DNA of 64,000 bases from an uncultured Spirochaetales bacterium (GTDB lineage Bacteria; Spirochaetota; Spirochaetia; Sphaerochaetales; Sphaerochaetaceae). Below the pieces are notes generated by a model that worked only from the letters and a program-made list of their open reading frames with translations, made no database searches and was not told where the DNA came from. This document shows, piece by piece, positions 43,316-53,480 of this stretch. The position numbers and the translations under genes were made by a program. The DNA is taken from contig CAKQRI010000001.1 in the NCBI GenBank assembly GCA_934271365.1, positions 160,910 through 224,909 of the forward strand, in the 5' to 3' direction. Every line of letters begins with the position of its first letter. The stretch's first letter is position 1.

Positions 43316-44668
43316 ATGATGAGAAGAAAAATATATGATTCTCTTTTGAAATGGAAAGAGGGAAATGGTAAGAGTTGTCTTCTTATACAAGGAGCAAGAA
43401 GAGTAGGTAAGAGCTTTATTGCGGAAGAATTTGCAAAAAGAGAATATGATTCATATATAATAATCGATTTCAATATTGCTGATGAAAGCATAAAAGATAT
43501 TTTTGTTCATGATTTATCGGATCTAGATACTTTCTTTTTGAAGCTTTCTACTTTTTTCAGAACTAAACTATATTTGAGGAAGTCGTTGATTATTCTTGAT
43601 GAAATCCAGCTTTTTCCTCGAGCTCGTAGTGCATTGAAATATTTAGTTGCAGATGGCCGTTATGATTATATAGAAACAGGCTCCTTGATATCAATAAAAG
43701 AGAATGTTAAGGATATTCTTATCCCATCAGAAGAAGATTCCATTAATATGTATCCTTTGGATTTTGAGGAATTCTTATGGGCTAATGGTTATGAGGACTT
43801 AGCAGCTTTGATTAGAACATGTTTTTCGAAGCAAATGCCTTTAGGCCAGGCTCTCCATAGGAAGGCAATGGATTTATTTCGCGAATATCTTATTGTTGGG
43901 GGAATGCCCCAAGCTGTTTCTGCTTTTGTGGATACAAAGGATTTCAATAATGTAGATCAGGCAAAGCGCAGGATTCTCAATCTTTATAGGAATGATATAA
44001 GGAAGCATGCAAAAGGGTATTCTATGAAAGTAGAAGCTATTTTTGATGAGATTCCATCTCAGCTTAAGAATCAGAATCAGCACTTTAAAATATCGTCAAT
44101 AGAAAGAGGCTCAAGATTTGATGAATATAGAGATGCTATGTTCTGGCTTTCCGATGCGATGATAATAAATAACTGCTATAATTCTACAGAACCAAATATC
44201 GGTATAAATTTAAATAGGGACCGAACGCTTCTTAAGTGTTATTTGGCAGATACTGGACTGCTTATAAGTCATTCATTTGATGAGAATAGAATCGTAAGTG
44301 AGGAGATATACAGAAAGCTTCTCTTTGGAAAACTTGAGGTAAATCTCGGTATGATTATTGAGAATGCAGTATCTCAGATGCTTGTTGCAAATAATCATAA
44401 GCTGTTTTTCTATTCTAATTCATCTAAATCAGATGCCTTATCCAGAATGGAAATAGATTTTATCATTGCTAAGAATAAGATCAGCAATAGACATAATATA
44501 ATCCCGATTGAAGTCAAATCCAGCAAGAACTATACGTTGTCTTCTATAAGGAAATTCAGAGTGAAATACAAAGAAGAGCTAGACACTGCCTACATAATCC
44601 ATCCTGGAGAATACAAGGAAGAAGATGGCTTTGTTTTCATCCCTCTCTATATGACTTATCTTCTTTGA
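43316..44668 (+). CDS. AAA+ ATPase with DUF4143 domain
   Basis: A 450-residue ATPase. Walker A is QGARRVGKSFIAEEF (about residues 23-37), Walker B SLIILDEIQLFPRAR, and the sensor-like segment IETGSLISI follows. The C-terminal DUF4143 nuclease-like domain has MEIDFIIAKN and IIPIEVKSSKN, the E-x-K arrangement of PD-(D/E)xK folds. Starts at 43301, 43316 and 43319 are all possible; MMRRKIYDSLLKWKEG fits the family. The upstream open frame through the iterons is rejected as leader. Function of this abundant family is unknown. Confidence 0.88.
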   Translation: MMRRKIYDSLLKWKEGNGKSCLLIQGARRVGKSFIAEEFAKREYDSYIIIDFNIADESIKDIFVHDLSDLDTFFLKLSTFFRTKLYLRKSLIILDEIQLFPRARSALKYLVADGRYDYIETGSLISIKENVKDILIPSEEDSINMYPLDFEEFLWANGYEDLAALIRTCFSKQMPLGQALHRKAMDLFREYLIVGGMPQAVSAFVDTKDFNNVDQAKRRILNLYRNDIRKHAKGYSMKVEAIFDEIPSQLKNQNQHFKISSIERGSRFDEYRDAMFWLSDAMIINNCYNSTEPNIGINLNRDRTLLKCYLADTGLLISHSFDENRIVSEEIYRKLLFGKLEVNLGMIIENAVSQMLVANNHKLFFYSNSSKSDALSRMEIDFIIAKNKISNRHNIIPIEVKSSKNYTLSSIRKFRVKYKEELDTAYIIHPGEYKEEDGFVFIPLYMTYLL

Positions 44669-44720
44669 TTTCACTTGATTCCTGATTGCAATCTGGCTGC
44701 TGCTAAATTAAGCTGCTATT

Positions 44721-45599
44721 ATGCATGATGCAGATACTACCTTTCCAGAACTCTCTTTTTCAGGAAGAACCAGGGAGTTCAATTTATATGATGAACAGAA
44801 AAGGATTTCTACTGTTTATCATTATCTTGTAACAGGTCTTTCTTTTAGACGGCTTGATAAAGAGATTCTGAATTGTAATTTTGATTCCAGAGGTTGGCAG
44901 TCTATGGCTATATGCCATCATTTGGGGCTTTATAATGCACATAAAGGTTTTTTCTCAAAATGGAATATTTCAGATATTCTTCACTATCTTTATAAACTAT
45001 CTAAAAATCCCGATATATGCGTCATCTATTATTATATTGTGAAATATCTTGAGACTTTCTCATCTATAACGGATCAGGATAAGAAAGAGGTTTCGATATT
45101 AGAGAAGACATCCCCTATGGAAGAGCTGTTTGAAAAGAACTGGATTAAGAATACTTTGCTATATAATTCAGATGATTCTTTGAAAATAGATTCTGCTATT
45201 CTGAATTTACCAGAGAAAGCTGAGTCTGAGACAAGGGTTATTATAAGGAATATAGAATGTTTTATACGGAGTTCAACAATCCGAGAGTCCGTGAAAAGCC
45301 TTTATAATTACAGATGTCAGATATGCGGTGATGTTATTCTCCGATATGGATGGCATCAGAATATGGATAGAAAGGAAGAATGGAAGTATCTAAGCTCAGA
45401 TGTTCATCATATTCTTCCGCTTTCAGATGGTGGCCCTGATGATAGAAGAAATATGCTCTGCTTATGTCCGACATGTCACAGAAAATTCCATTCAGGTGAA
45501 TACAGAATCAAAAGAATTAATAGCTATCTCTCTGTAAATGACGAGCTGCTGGGAAAGCGGATGCCTCTGACTGCTAAGCATGAGATTCTGCTGTATTGA
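44721..45599 (+). CDS. HNH endonuclease-domain protein
   Basis: A 292-residue protein. Residues 1-195 are unrecognised and mostly helical, including a hydrophobic Tyr-rich segment near 105-115. The C-terminal HNH module reads YNYRCQICGDVI, SSDVHHILPLSDGGPDDRRNM and LCPTCHRKFHSGEY, with zinc Cys pairs and the catalytic His-His. It starts 52 bases after the ATPase gene on the same strand and could share its transcript. A nuclease role is likely; the target is unknown. It is not closely similar to the HNH protein at 4557 outside the motif. Confidence 0.8.
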   Translation: MHDADTTFPELSFSGRTREFNLYDEQKRISTVYHYLVTGLSFRRLDKEILNCNFDSRGWQSMAICHHLGLYNAHKGFFSKWNISDILHYLYKLSKNPDICVIYYYIVKYLETFSSITDQDKKEVSILEKTSPMEELFEKNWIKNTLLYNSDDSLKIDSAILNLPEKAESETRVIIRNIECFIRSSTIRESVKSLYNYRCQICGDVILRYGWHQNMDRKEEWKYLSSDVHHILPLSDGGPDDRRNMLCLCPTCHRKFHSGEYRIKRINSYLSVNDELLGKRMPLTAKHEILLY

Positions 45600-45610
45600 A
45601 TGATGAAAAT

Positions 45611-45633
45611 GGGCAGCCGTTTAAAAGCTGCCC
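45611..45633. terminator. Hairpin between convergent genes
   Basis: GGGCAGC (45611-45617) and GCTGCCC (45627-45633) form a perfect seven-pair GC-rich stem. It lies just downstream of both the HNH gene and rlmKL. T runs are weak, so a bidirectional terminator is likely but not certain. Confidence 0.65.
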
Positions 45634-45639
45634 TATGTA

Positions 45640-47865
45640 CTATCTATTCTCTCTGCGAGGTCTGTACTTTACCTCTTTCTTGATGCTTACTTTGATTTTC
45701 TTCTTAATCAGATAGCATTTATGTATCTTCTGGTTTCTTTCAAAGTCATCTCCGATGGTCTTATCTGTTATATCTTCAACTGAGTACTTTTCAAGAATCC
45801 TCTCATCGAGCTTGAATCTTGTGTAGTTTGTAGAGAAGATCAGGGTACCATTTGGAGCAAGATGCATTGCTGCCGCATCAATCAGCCTTACCTGGTCTCT
45901 CTGTACATCAAATGAATTCCTGTCTTTGGAGTTTGACCATGTAGGAGGATCACAGAAGATGAGATCATATCTGTCATATGTTGCCCATAGCCAGTCTATT
46001 GCATCATCCCTGTATAGGAAATTGCCGATGTTTGTAGAGAATCCATTGAGACGCAGGTTCTGCTCAAGCCATGCAAGGTATGTGTTTGATGCATCTACTG
46101 ATACTGTAGATACTGCACCGCCTTTTATTGCATTGAGCGTTGCTGTTCCAGTGTAGCAGAACAGATTCAGGAACCTCTTTCCAGCACTCATTTCCTGAAT
46201 CATCTTCCTTATTGGCCTATGGTCTAGGAATATGCCTGTATCGAGATAATCGGTGAAGTTGACAAGGAACTTAACGCCATTCTCCTTAGCAATGTAGAAG
46301 TGGTTATTAGCTGCAAGTCTTGTATACTGATTGCTTCCCTCCTGTCTCTTCCTTTCCTTTACGTAGATATTCTCAATATCGATCTTTGTAGCTCTTTCTG
46401 TTGCTAGAACAAGCTCATTGAGCCTTCTTTCAGCAGCTGCAGGATCAATAGTAGGAGGCGCTGCATACTCAGAAAGCACTACCCACTTTCCTTCATACAT
46501 ATCAATAGCAGCGCTGTATTCAGGCATATCTGCATCGTAGATTCTGTAGCAAGTGACGCCTTCAGCTTCCATTTTCGGCTTTATTGCTGCAATGTTCTTG
46601 ATCAGCCTGTTATATGCCATTTCGGCACCTTCTGAGAGTGGAGCAGCAAGACGTGCAGCCTTCTTTTCCTTTGCTCTTTCGATAAGTGCATTCTTCTCTT
46701 CATCTGTGAAGATCGTATAATGTGCAGCCTGGCACTGTATAGGTCCATTGAAAAGAGTATTCGTTCTCTCAGGCTTCATATCAATATTGGCTAGCAGCTC
46801 TGATGAGCCAGTGAGGATTGTTGCCTTCCAGCCTTTGAATGCTCTCTGAAGTGTTTTTCCTATATTGCTATAGAGCAGATCAATCTGCTTTACAGCCATT
46901 CTTTCCCCATATGGAGGATCAGTTACTATATATCCATGCTCGCATGGAGCTTTCTCCAATGCATTGAAATCTGCAACAGAGAATGCAATGAGATCATATA
47001 CTCCAGCTTTCAGCGCTGCTGCCTTGCTTATCTCTACAGCCTTTCTTGAGATGTCAGATGCATAGATTGAGATGTCTCTCTCATCAAGTGCTCTCTGATG
47101 CTTCTCTTCAGCTTCGGCCTTTACCTTCTCATATGCATCCTTATCAAAATTCGGGAGCTTCTCAAAAGGATAAGGCTTCTTTCTGATCATTCCAGGCGCA
47201 ATCTCTGCTGCCATCATTGCAGCCTCTACCGCTATAGTGCCGCTGCCGCAGAATGGATCATATAGAGGAGAAGGATTTCCCTCGTTCACAGTCTTCTTCC
47301 ACTCCGAGCGTGAGAGAAGCGCAGCTGCAAGGTGCTCTTTTAATAGTGCTTCTGTCTGTTCTCCGCGGTATCCTCTCATTGATAGGTTCTCACCAGAGAA
47401 ATCAGCATACCAAATTACGGTGTTTCCGTTGATATGCACATGCACTGTAAGATCTGGATCCTCAATCTCTATATTAGGCCTTTCTCCATTGAACTTCTCC
47501 TTGAGCCTGTCACAGATGCCATCCTTTACTTTCAGAGCTGCATAGTGGCTGTTATTGATCCATCTGCAGTTCTGTGCTGTGCATGTGACCTTGAAGGTCT
47601 TCTCTGGTGTTAGATAAGACTCCCATTCAAGCTGGCTTGTAGCCTCACTGAGCTCTAGGTCTGTCTGGATATCATCATCGATGAAGAGACCCATTAAAAG
47701 CCTTGATGAGGTTCTTGAATTATAGCAGAAGCGATAGGCAACCTCTAAAGTGCCTACGAATTCAACTCCGCTTGCTGTCTGTCTTACATCTTCAGATCCA
47801 GCTTCTCTTGCTTCATTTACAATCAGGTCACCCTGATTAGCCGCGCTCGTTGCGAAAAAAATCAT
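45640..47865 (-). CDS. rlmL: Bifunctional 23S rRNA (guanine) methyltransferase RlmK/RlmL
   Basis: Methylates two guanines of 23S rRNA (G2069 N7 and G2445 N2 in E. coli numbering). The 741-residue protein has an N-terminal THUMP domain, a first SAM-dependent domain with DPFCGSGTIAVEAAMMA and the NPPY-like VTDPPYGERM, and a second with LNLFCYTGTATLNAIKGGA and CDPPTWSNSK. Length and order match the fused RlmKL. The start codon shares a base with the stop of hslO (TAATG), and an AGGAGG ribosome site lies within the end of that gene. Confidence 0.94.
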   Translation of the reverse strand: MIFFATSAANQGDLIVNEAREAGSEDVRQTASGVEFVGTLEVAYRFCYNSRTSSRLLMGLFIDDDIQTDLELSEATSQLEWESYLTPEKTFKVTCTAQNCRWINNSHYAALKVKDGICDRLKEKFNGERPNIEIEDPDLTVHVHINGNTVIWYADFSGENLSMRGYRGEQTEALLKEHLAAALLSRSEWKKTVNEGNPSPLYDPFCGSGTIAVEAAMMAAEIAPGMIRKKPYPFEKLPNFDKDAYEKVKAEAEEKHQRALDERDISIYASDISRKAVEISKAAALKAGVYDLIAFSVADFNALEKAPCEHGYIVTDPPYGERMAVKQIDLLYSNIGKTLQRAFKGWKATILTGSSELLANIDMKPERTNTLFNGPIQCQAAHYTIFTDEEKNALIERAKEKKAARLAAPLSEGAEMAYNRLIKNIAAIKPKMEAEGVTCYRIYDADMPEYSAAIDMYEGKWVVLSEYAAPPTIDPAAAERRLNELVLATERATKIDIENIYVKERKRQEGSNQYTRLAANNHFYIAKENGVKFLVNFTDYLDTGIFLDHRPIRKMIQEMSAGKRFLNLFCYTGTATLNAIKGGAVSTVSVDASNTYLAWLEQNLRLNGFSTNIGNFLYRDDAIDWLWATYDRYDLIFCDPPTWSNSKDRNSFDVQRDQVRLIDAAAMHLAPNGTLIFSTNYTRFKLDERILEKYSVEDITDKTIGDDFERNQKIHKCYLIKKKIKVSIKKEVKYRPRRENR

Positions 47866-48791
47866 TAGTCCTCCTGAAAAAGCGCTTCCACTTCGCTTTT
47901 CTCAAATTTATATAAAGTGCCGCAATTAAAGCACTCAAGAACCAGAGGGAACTTTCCTTCTAGTATTTCTTCTTTCTCCTTTTTAGGCAGGTTCTTAAGA
48001 TAACCTATAAAGTGCTCTCTTGAACAGGGGCAAGAAAACCCGATAGGAGAGTGTTCTAGCCATCTTGGACCGAACTCTGAGAATTCCTCAGTTACATAGT
48101 CTTTTATGTTCTCTCCATCTGCAATGGCCTTTCCAAGGTGTTTCAGGCTCTTGCTCTTCTCCTGAAGCTTTGCAAGGATATCTTCACTGCAGCCAGGAAG
48201 GGCTTGGATAAACAGTCCACCAGCTCCGATTACCCTTCCTTTTTCATCGAATTTGATTGAGAAGTAGAAGAGCGTAGGAGTCTGCTCGCTCTGCTGATAA
48301 TAAAGAGCAAGATCATTTGCAAGGTTTCCATACTCCATCATGATCTGGCCTGTGAATGGGACTTTTGAGCCTTCAAGAATCTTTGAGATTGAAAGGAATC
48401 CTGGCCCATATAGGAATGTGGTGTCGAGCGATTCAAGAGGCTTCTCGAGAGGAATAGGATTGTTTGTAAGATATCCTCTTACAGCACCGCATGCCCAAGA
48501 CTCTATATTCATGCCTTTAATAGGCCCGCCGCATTCTATTGAAAGCTGTATCCTGTCATTGCCTTTGACCTCTGATGATAGAAGTGCACCTGCAATATAT
48601 CCCTGTCCAAGCACATATGTCTCGATGAGTCCTGTATTGAAATTAGCTCTCATCTCATTGAGCATCCGTGTTGCACTTACGGCAGATACCCGGACACTGT
48701 CATTTCCAAGAAGGAAGATCTCTCTTCCATCGCCTGGAAGGCTATCTATATGCTCTAGCAGTTCTTTATCTTTTATTTCTGTTTTTTTCAT
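47865..48791 (-). CDS. hslO: Redox-regulated chaperonin Hsp33
   Basis: Holdase chaperone switched on by oxidation. The 308-residue protein has the substrate-binding domain (residues about 10-235) and the C-terminal zinc redox switch with Cys254-x-Cys256 and Cys287-x-x-Cys290. All four zinc cysteines are present. It is divergent from the TolC-like gene and overlaps rlmKL by one base, so the two are translated from one transcript. Confidence 0.94.
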   Translation of the reverse strand: MKKTEIKDKELLEHIDSLPGDGREIFLLGNDSVRVSAVSATRMLNEMRANFNTGLIETYVLGQGYIAGALLSSEVKGNDRIQLSIECGGPIKGMNIESWACGAVRGYLTNNPIPLEKPLESLDTTFLYGPGFLSISKILEGSKVPFTGQIMMEYGNLANDLALYYQQSEQTPTLFYFSIKFDEKGRVIGAGGLFIQALPGCSEDILAKLQEKSKSLKHLGKAIADGENIKDYVTEEFSEFGPRWLEHSPIGFSCPCSREHFIGYLKNLPKKEKEEILEGKFPLVLECFNCGTLYKFEKSEVEALFQED

Positions 48792-48967
48792 AATCTGATT
48801 TTCCTTTATTTAGCATTGATAAGTCAATTTGCTGACCTTTACTTAGAAGATAATTAATAATGTACATAATGTGTTTCAAATTCACATAAACTCTACACAA
48901 AGAAGATATGGCATCAGTGACGAAAAGCCTCTTAATGGGTATATTTTCTACATCTAGGAGAATTATT

Positions 48968-50422
48968 GTGAAAAAGAGAATGCTTGCATTGCTTCTGGCA
49001 ACTGCATCTATTTCAATGCTTTCAGCTGTCACGCTGGAAGATGCCATCAGTTCTGCTCAGGCGAATAATAAGACATACCAGAACCAGGTGGTTACATACC
49101 AGAAGGGTCTTCTTACGCTAGAGAAGATGGACCTTGAGGATGAGACAGCAGTGAATCTTGGGATTTCCGTGAATCCTCTTCTTAAGACAGCTTCTGTAGC
49201 TGGGGTTAAAGGTCTAATAACAGACATCCATGAATATGGCATGGCAATAACACCGACAGCTTCTGTAACGCTTTCAGATAAGAAGACGACGATAAAGGGC
49301 TCGATGCCTTATCTTGTTGATTACAATGGAAAGGTCAATAGCATTTCACCATCTATAGGTGCCTCATATACTTATGATTTCAATGAGTATGACGATGATG
49401 TCCTATCTGATCTGAACTATGCAATCTCAAAGTATACTACAGAGTATACATATGCAAATGCTGGAATCTCTCTTAAGAAGAATCTGATCAGCATTATCTC
49501 AAATATCCTCTCCATTGAGATGAATATAAAAGACAGTGAGAAGAAGGTAAGGGATACCGAGAAGACTCTAGAGGATTATAAGACGCTATCATCATTCTCT
49601 GAGAGTTCTCTTACTTATATAACAGTAGTAAATGCTCTTGATAACTATAACAGGCTTCTCTCTTCTTATATTGAGCAGCTTGAGATAGCAAAGGCCAGCT
49701 ACAGGAATCTGACAGGCCTTGAGTGGTCGGGGCTGGATTATATCCCAGAGCCTGAGCTATCAGTATCTGTGCTGGATAAAGGCAATACCCAGGTAATGCT
49801 GCAGGGGCTGGCTGTTCAGCAGAAGGAAGAGACTTATAAGAAGACTGCAGCAGGTTACGATGTTGATCTTCTGTCTTTTGATGGAAAGGCCGAGGGCAAT
49901 GTTAATATGCTTTCTGATTCAGGTAAAACTGCAGGCAGCCTTTCAATCAGTGGCAGCATTGGATACAGCGCAAATAGCTGGAGCGTTTCCGCATCTCCTT
50001 CATTCAGCTGGTCATTCAGCAATTCGTCATCTGCAGAGTTCACTCCAGGACTGACTATTGCAGCTACATGGACTAATGATACGAAGATTAAGTCTTTTGA
50101 GCTTGATAAGCAGGATAAGCTATATGACATTACAAAAGCAGAGAATGACTATTCTGCTTCCCAGACAAATTATGTGCAGCAGGCTCAGGAATACAGCACT
50201 AGGATATCAAGCTGGAATATGAAGAAGCTGCAGAATGATTCAAATAAGAGCTATCTTGAGGCTGTATATGAGAATAAGAAGGCCTTGTTTGAAGTAGGGC
50301 TTGCAACAGATAAGGAAGTTGAGGATGCCCGCTTCAATCTTGAGAAAGCTGGATATGAATATGATATCATGCTCCTGGAAGGATTATCCCTCCAGTGTGA
50401 TTTAGAGATTTTTGCATTATAA
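48968..50422 (+). CDS. TolC-like outer-membrane efflux protein
   Basis: A 484-residue exporter channel subunit. The GTG start follows AGGAG by seven bases and opens a signal peptide MKKRMLALLLATASISMLSA; in-frame codons upstream are rejected. The mature part begins with VTLEDAISSAQANN, the classic outer-membrane factor start, and contains two long helical coiled-coil regions (around 190-260 and 380-470) with a beta-rich middle. It leads an operon with adaptor, ATPase and permease, forming a MacAB-TolC-type pump. Confidence 0.85.
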   Translation: MKKRMLALLLATASISMLSAVTLEDAISSAQANNKTYQNQVVTYQKGLLTLEKMDLEDETAVNLGISVNPLLKTASVAGVKGLITDIHEYGMAITPTASVTLSDKKTTIKGSMPYLVDYNGKVNSISPSIGASYTYDFNEYDDDVLSDLNYAISKYTTEYTYANAGISLKKNLISIISNILSIEMNIKDSEKKVRDTEKTLEDYKTLSSFSESSLTYITVVNALDNYNRLLSSYIEQLEIAKASYRNLTGLEWSGLDYIPEPELSVSVLDKGNTQVMLQGLAVQQKEETYKKTAAGYDVDLLSFDGKAEGNVNMLSDSGKTAGSLSISGSIGYSANSWSVSASPSFSWSFSNSSSAEFTPGLTIAATWTNDTKIKSFELDKQDKLYDITKAENDYSASQTNYVQQAQEYSTRISSWNMKKLQNDSNKSYLEAVYENKKALFEVGLATDKEVEDARFNLEKAGYEYDIMLLEGLSLQCDLEIFAL

Positions 50423-50441
50423 AAAGGATTAGGAGTTTCTT

Positions 50442-51563
50442 ATGGCTAAGGAAAATAAAGATGAGAGTTTGATGACTGAAGCAGAGATTCAGGAGAAGAG
50501 GCTGAGAGATGCAGCTGCTGCAAGAAAGAGACGCAAGAGACTGAAGAGCATAATCACATGGATTGTAATTCTGGCTATTGCTGCAGGACTTTATTACTAT
50601 TACACAACAGTTAAAGCAAAGAATGAGGCTAAGAGAGCCCAGATGATGAGCCAGACCACAACTATAGAGGTCCCTGTTGAGGAGAATGTATATACTCAGA
50701 CAATTGACCTTTCTGGCTATGTTGAGGCTTATGACACTCTTAATGCTAAGTTCAGGTCTACAGGTGCAGTAACAGGAGTCTATGTTGAGGAAGGAGATAC
50801 TGTTAAAGAGGGCCAGCTCCTAGCATCTATTGACAATACAAGTCAGCTTCTGAACCTTGAATCAATAAGAAATGATATAAAGCAGGCAGAGCTCAATGGG
50901 TCTGTTAAGCAGCTTGAGCTTCTGAAGCTAAAAGAGAAGAATGCAGAGAATGCTCTGGACTATACTAATATCTATGCGAATTTCGACGGTGTGGTCGCTG
51001 ATGTGAATGTTGTTGTCAATGACTATTTTGAGGCCGGCTCATCAGTACTGACAATCATCGATAGATCTAAGCTGAAAGCTACTGTTGAGATTGATGAGAT
51101 TGATATGCAGTATGTGAAAATAGGGCAGAAGGCAACTCTTACATTCGACTCCCTTCCTGGTAAGGAAATAGAGGCAACTGTCTCTTATATACCTATGATT
51201 GGAAGATATACGACTCAGGGAATAGGTGTAGTTGATGTAGAGCTTACAATCGAGAACCCACCAGATGCTCTGATTCCTGGCTTCACATTTGAAGGCACAA
51301 TCAAGGTTGATGGAGATGTGAAGATGCTCTTGATTCCATCTGCAGCAGTTACTACAGGCAGAGGCGGTGTCACAACTGTCAATGTGAAGACAGCAGACGG
51401 CGGCTCAGAGACAAGAGAAGTCAAGGTCAAATATCTTGGAGAAGGCTATTGCCAGGTCAACTCAGGGCTTTCTGCAGGAGATGTTGTCACTTATACAACT
51501 TCAAGTGGCTCGGGCTTTGGCGGAATGGGCATGATGATGGGCGGTCCTGGTCCGAGGATGTGA
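50442..51563 (+). CDS. Efflux periplasmic adaptor (HlyD/MacA type)
   Basis: A 373-residue membrane-fusion protein. One membrane segment at residues 37-53 (IITWIVILAIAAGLYYYY) follows a basic, Ala/Arg-rich cytoplasmic tail. The lipoyl halves are visible as GVYVEEGDTVKEGQLLASID and ANFDGVVADVNVVVNDYFEAG, with a short helical hairpin between. The C-terminus ends in a Gly/Met-rich run (GGMGMMMGG). It couples the inner-membrane ABC pump to the TolC-like channel. Confidence 0.92.
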   Translation: MAKENKDESLMTEAEIQEKRLRDAAAARKRRKRLKSIITWIVILAIAAGLYYYYTTVKAKNEAKRAQMMSQTTTIEVPVEENVYTQTIDLSGYVEAYDTLNAKFRSTGAVTGVYVEEGDTVKEGQLLASIDNTSQLLNLESIRNDIKQAELNGSVKQLELLKLKEKNAENALDYTNIYANFDGVVADVNVVVNDYFEAGSSVLTIIDRSKLKATVEIDEIDMQYVKIGQKATLTFDSLPGKEIEATVSYIPMIGRYTTQGIGVVDVELTIENPPDALIPGFTFEGTIKVDGDVKMLLIPSAAVTTGRGGVTTVNVKTADGGSETREVKVKYLGEGYCQVNSGLSAGDVVTYTTSSGSGFGGMGMMMGGPGPRM

Positions 51564-51565
51564 TT

Positions 51566-52261
51566 ATGGAGCGCAAGGTAATAGAGCTTAATGATGTGAG
51601 AAGATATTATCTTGTCGGAGACTTTATCGTTAAAGCACTCGATGGGGTATCTCTCTCAATCAATAAAGGTGATTTCACAGCAATAATGGGACCATCTGGA
51701 TCAGGCAAGTCTACTATGATGAACCTGATCGGATGTCTCGATACCCCATCTTCCGGTCTTATAAAGATTGATGGTGAGTATACAAATGACCTGGATGAGG
51801 CAGAGCTTGCATTCATCAGAAACCAGAAGATAGGATTCATCTTCCAGCAGTTCAATCTTCTTGGAAAGCTCAACGCACTTGAGAATGTGATGACTCCTAT
51901 GGTCTATGCGAACTACACTGTTAAGGAAAGGAAGGAAAGAGCTGCCTTTCTTCTTGAGAAGGTCGGTCTGAAGGATAGGATGAAGCATCTTCCGAATGAG
52001 CTATCCGGAGGGCAGAAGCAGAGAGTTGCAATTGCAAGAGCACTTGCAAACAATCCTGCAATCCTGCTTGCTGATGAGCCTACAGGTGCTCTTGATACAA
52101 AAACAGGAGACCAGATTATGGGACTCTTCACAGATCTGAATGATGAGGGTAGGACAATAGTGTTCGTAACACATGACAGAGGGCTTGGACTTAGATGCAA
52201 GAATCAGGTTTATATAAGAGACGGGAGGATAGCAGACCACGATGTTTTTCGAGAATCTTAA
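51566..52261 (+). CDS. ABC exporter ATP-binding protein (MacB/LolD type)
   Basis: A 231-residue ATPase with Walker A GPSGSGKSTMMNLIG, Q-loop FIFQQFNLL, signature LSGGQKQRVAIARAL, Walker B ILLADEPTGALD and H-loop VTHD. The ATG at 51566, two bases after the adaptor stop, is chosen. It is separate from the permease, unlike the fused E. coli MacB. A frame extending back inside the adaptor gene is rejected. Confidence 0.93.
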   Translation: MERKVIELNDVRRYYLVGDFIVKALDGVSLSINKGDFTAIMGPSGSGKSTMMNLIGCLDTPSSGLIKIDGEYTNDLDEAELAFIRNQKIGFIFQQFNLLGKLNALENVMTPMVYANYTVKERKERAAFLLEKVGLKDRMKHLPNELSGGQKQRVAIARALANNPAILLADEPTGALDTKTGDQIMGLFTDLNDEGRTIVFVTHDRGLGLRCKNQVYIRDGRIADHDVFRES

Positions 52262-53426
52262 ATTAGCTTTATCCTCTATGAAGACCAACAAGATGAGGAC
52301 TTTCCTCTCTCTGCTTGGTATTGTAATCGGCGTTGGAAGCGTTGTTGCTATTCTTAATCTCGGGCAGTCTGCAAATGAGTCAATACTGTCTTCTATGGAA
52401 ATCGGTGGCCTTGATATGGTCAATGTAATGCCAATGGGAAGATCCAGGAAGACTGAGCAGTTTGATGAGGAATTCGCAGATAACTTCAGAAAGAATGTCG
52501 AGGGGATTGAAAAGGTCATAGTAACTGTCTCATCCAATGCGAAAATAAGATATGGACATGAGATCAAGACTGTATCTGTAAATGGCGTCACCTCGGATTT
52601 CTTCGAAGCTAATGTGCTCTCATTCCAGGAAGGCGAGGCATTCTCTGCTCTGGATAACATAAACAGAAAGCAGGTAGTAGTGCTTGGACATGATCTTGCT
52701 GAGGATCTTTTCCCAGCAGGAGGTGCTGTGGGTTCTTATGTCTCAATATTCAGAAACCAGTCCAAGAAATATCTTGTTGTAGGTGTTATTGAGGATAAGG
52801 ATACAACGCTTGGAGCATCATATAACAGCTCTGCATATATTCCATTCAATACATATGACCAGAGATTCCGTAAAGTCAGTCAGGTATCTTCATATACGCT
52901 TAAGGTGCGTGATGGCTATGATGCGACAGCCGTTGCAGATAAGGTAGAGGATTACCTCTATGAGCTCCTTGGCGATGATGACTACTATATGGTTTATTCT
53001 CCGGCTCAGATTGTAGAGATGACAAACGAGATCACTAATACATTCTCTATATTCCTTGCAGCTATTGCGGCTATATCACTGATTGTAGGCGGTATCGGAA
53101 TAATGAACATAATGCTTGTATCTGTTGTTGAGAGAACACGTGAGATCGGTGTGAGAAAGGCTCTAGGCGCAACGCCTAGGACAATCCAGGGCCAGTTCCT
53201 TGTAGAGTCAATAACGCTGACTCTTGTAGGAGGCCTCTTAGGCCTTGCTTTTGGCTCAGTCCTCTCGTATGCAGTAGTGACAGCAGCAGGCTGGTCTATG
53301 CACTATTCGTGGATAGCAATAGCTGTTGCAATAGGCTTCTCAGCTTTCGTAGGCATATTCTTCGGATGGTATCCTGCACGTAAAGCAGCTAAGCTTGATC
53401 CTATTGAAGCTCTGTCTTATGAGTAA
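52242..53426 (+). CDS. ABC exporter permease (MacB/FtsX type)
   Basis: A 394-residue permease. One membrane segment near residues 22-42, a large periplasmic MacB core domain (about 45-265) and three membrane segments at the C-terminus (FtsX domain; GGIGIMNIMLVSVVERTREIGVRKALGA is the hallmark). It overlaps the ATPase gene by 20 bases. Pumps of this type export peptides, siderophores, antibiotics or lipoproteins; the substrate is not evident. Confidence 0.93.
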   Translation: MFFENLKLALSSMKTNKMRTFLSLLGIVIGVGSVVAILNLGQSANESILSSMEIGGLDMVNVMPMGRSRKTEQFDEEFADNFRKNVEGIEKVIVTVSSNAKIRYGHEIKTVSVNGVTSDFFEANVLSFQEGEAFSALDNINRKQVVVLGHDLAEDLFPAGGAVGSYVSIFRNQSKKYLVVGVIEDKDTTLGASYNSSAYIPFNTYDQRFRKVSQVSSYTLKVRDGYDATAVADKVEDYLYELLGDDDYYMVYSPAQIVEMTNEITNTFSIFLAAIAAISLIVGGIGIMNIMLVSVVERTREIGVRKALGATPRTIQGQFLVESITLTLVGGLLGLAFGSVLSYAVVTAAGWSMHYSWIAIAVAIGFSAFVGIFFGWYPARKAAKLDPIEALSYE

Positions 53427-53449
53427 TAGTCATATTGCTGATTTCATGA

Positions 53450-53475
53450 ACCCCGGTCAATGGCTGGGGTCTTTT
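53450..53475. terminator. Terminator between convergent genes
   Basis: ACCCC (53450-53454) and GGGGT (53466-53470) form the stem, with a CTTTTT run after it. It follows the exporter operon and lies just before the end of the convergent ATPase gene. Confidence 0.7.
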
Positions 53476-53480
53476 TGTTC

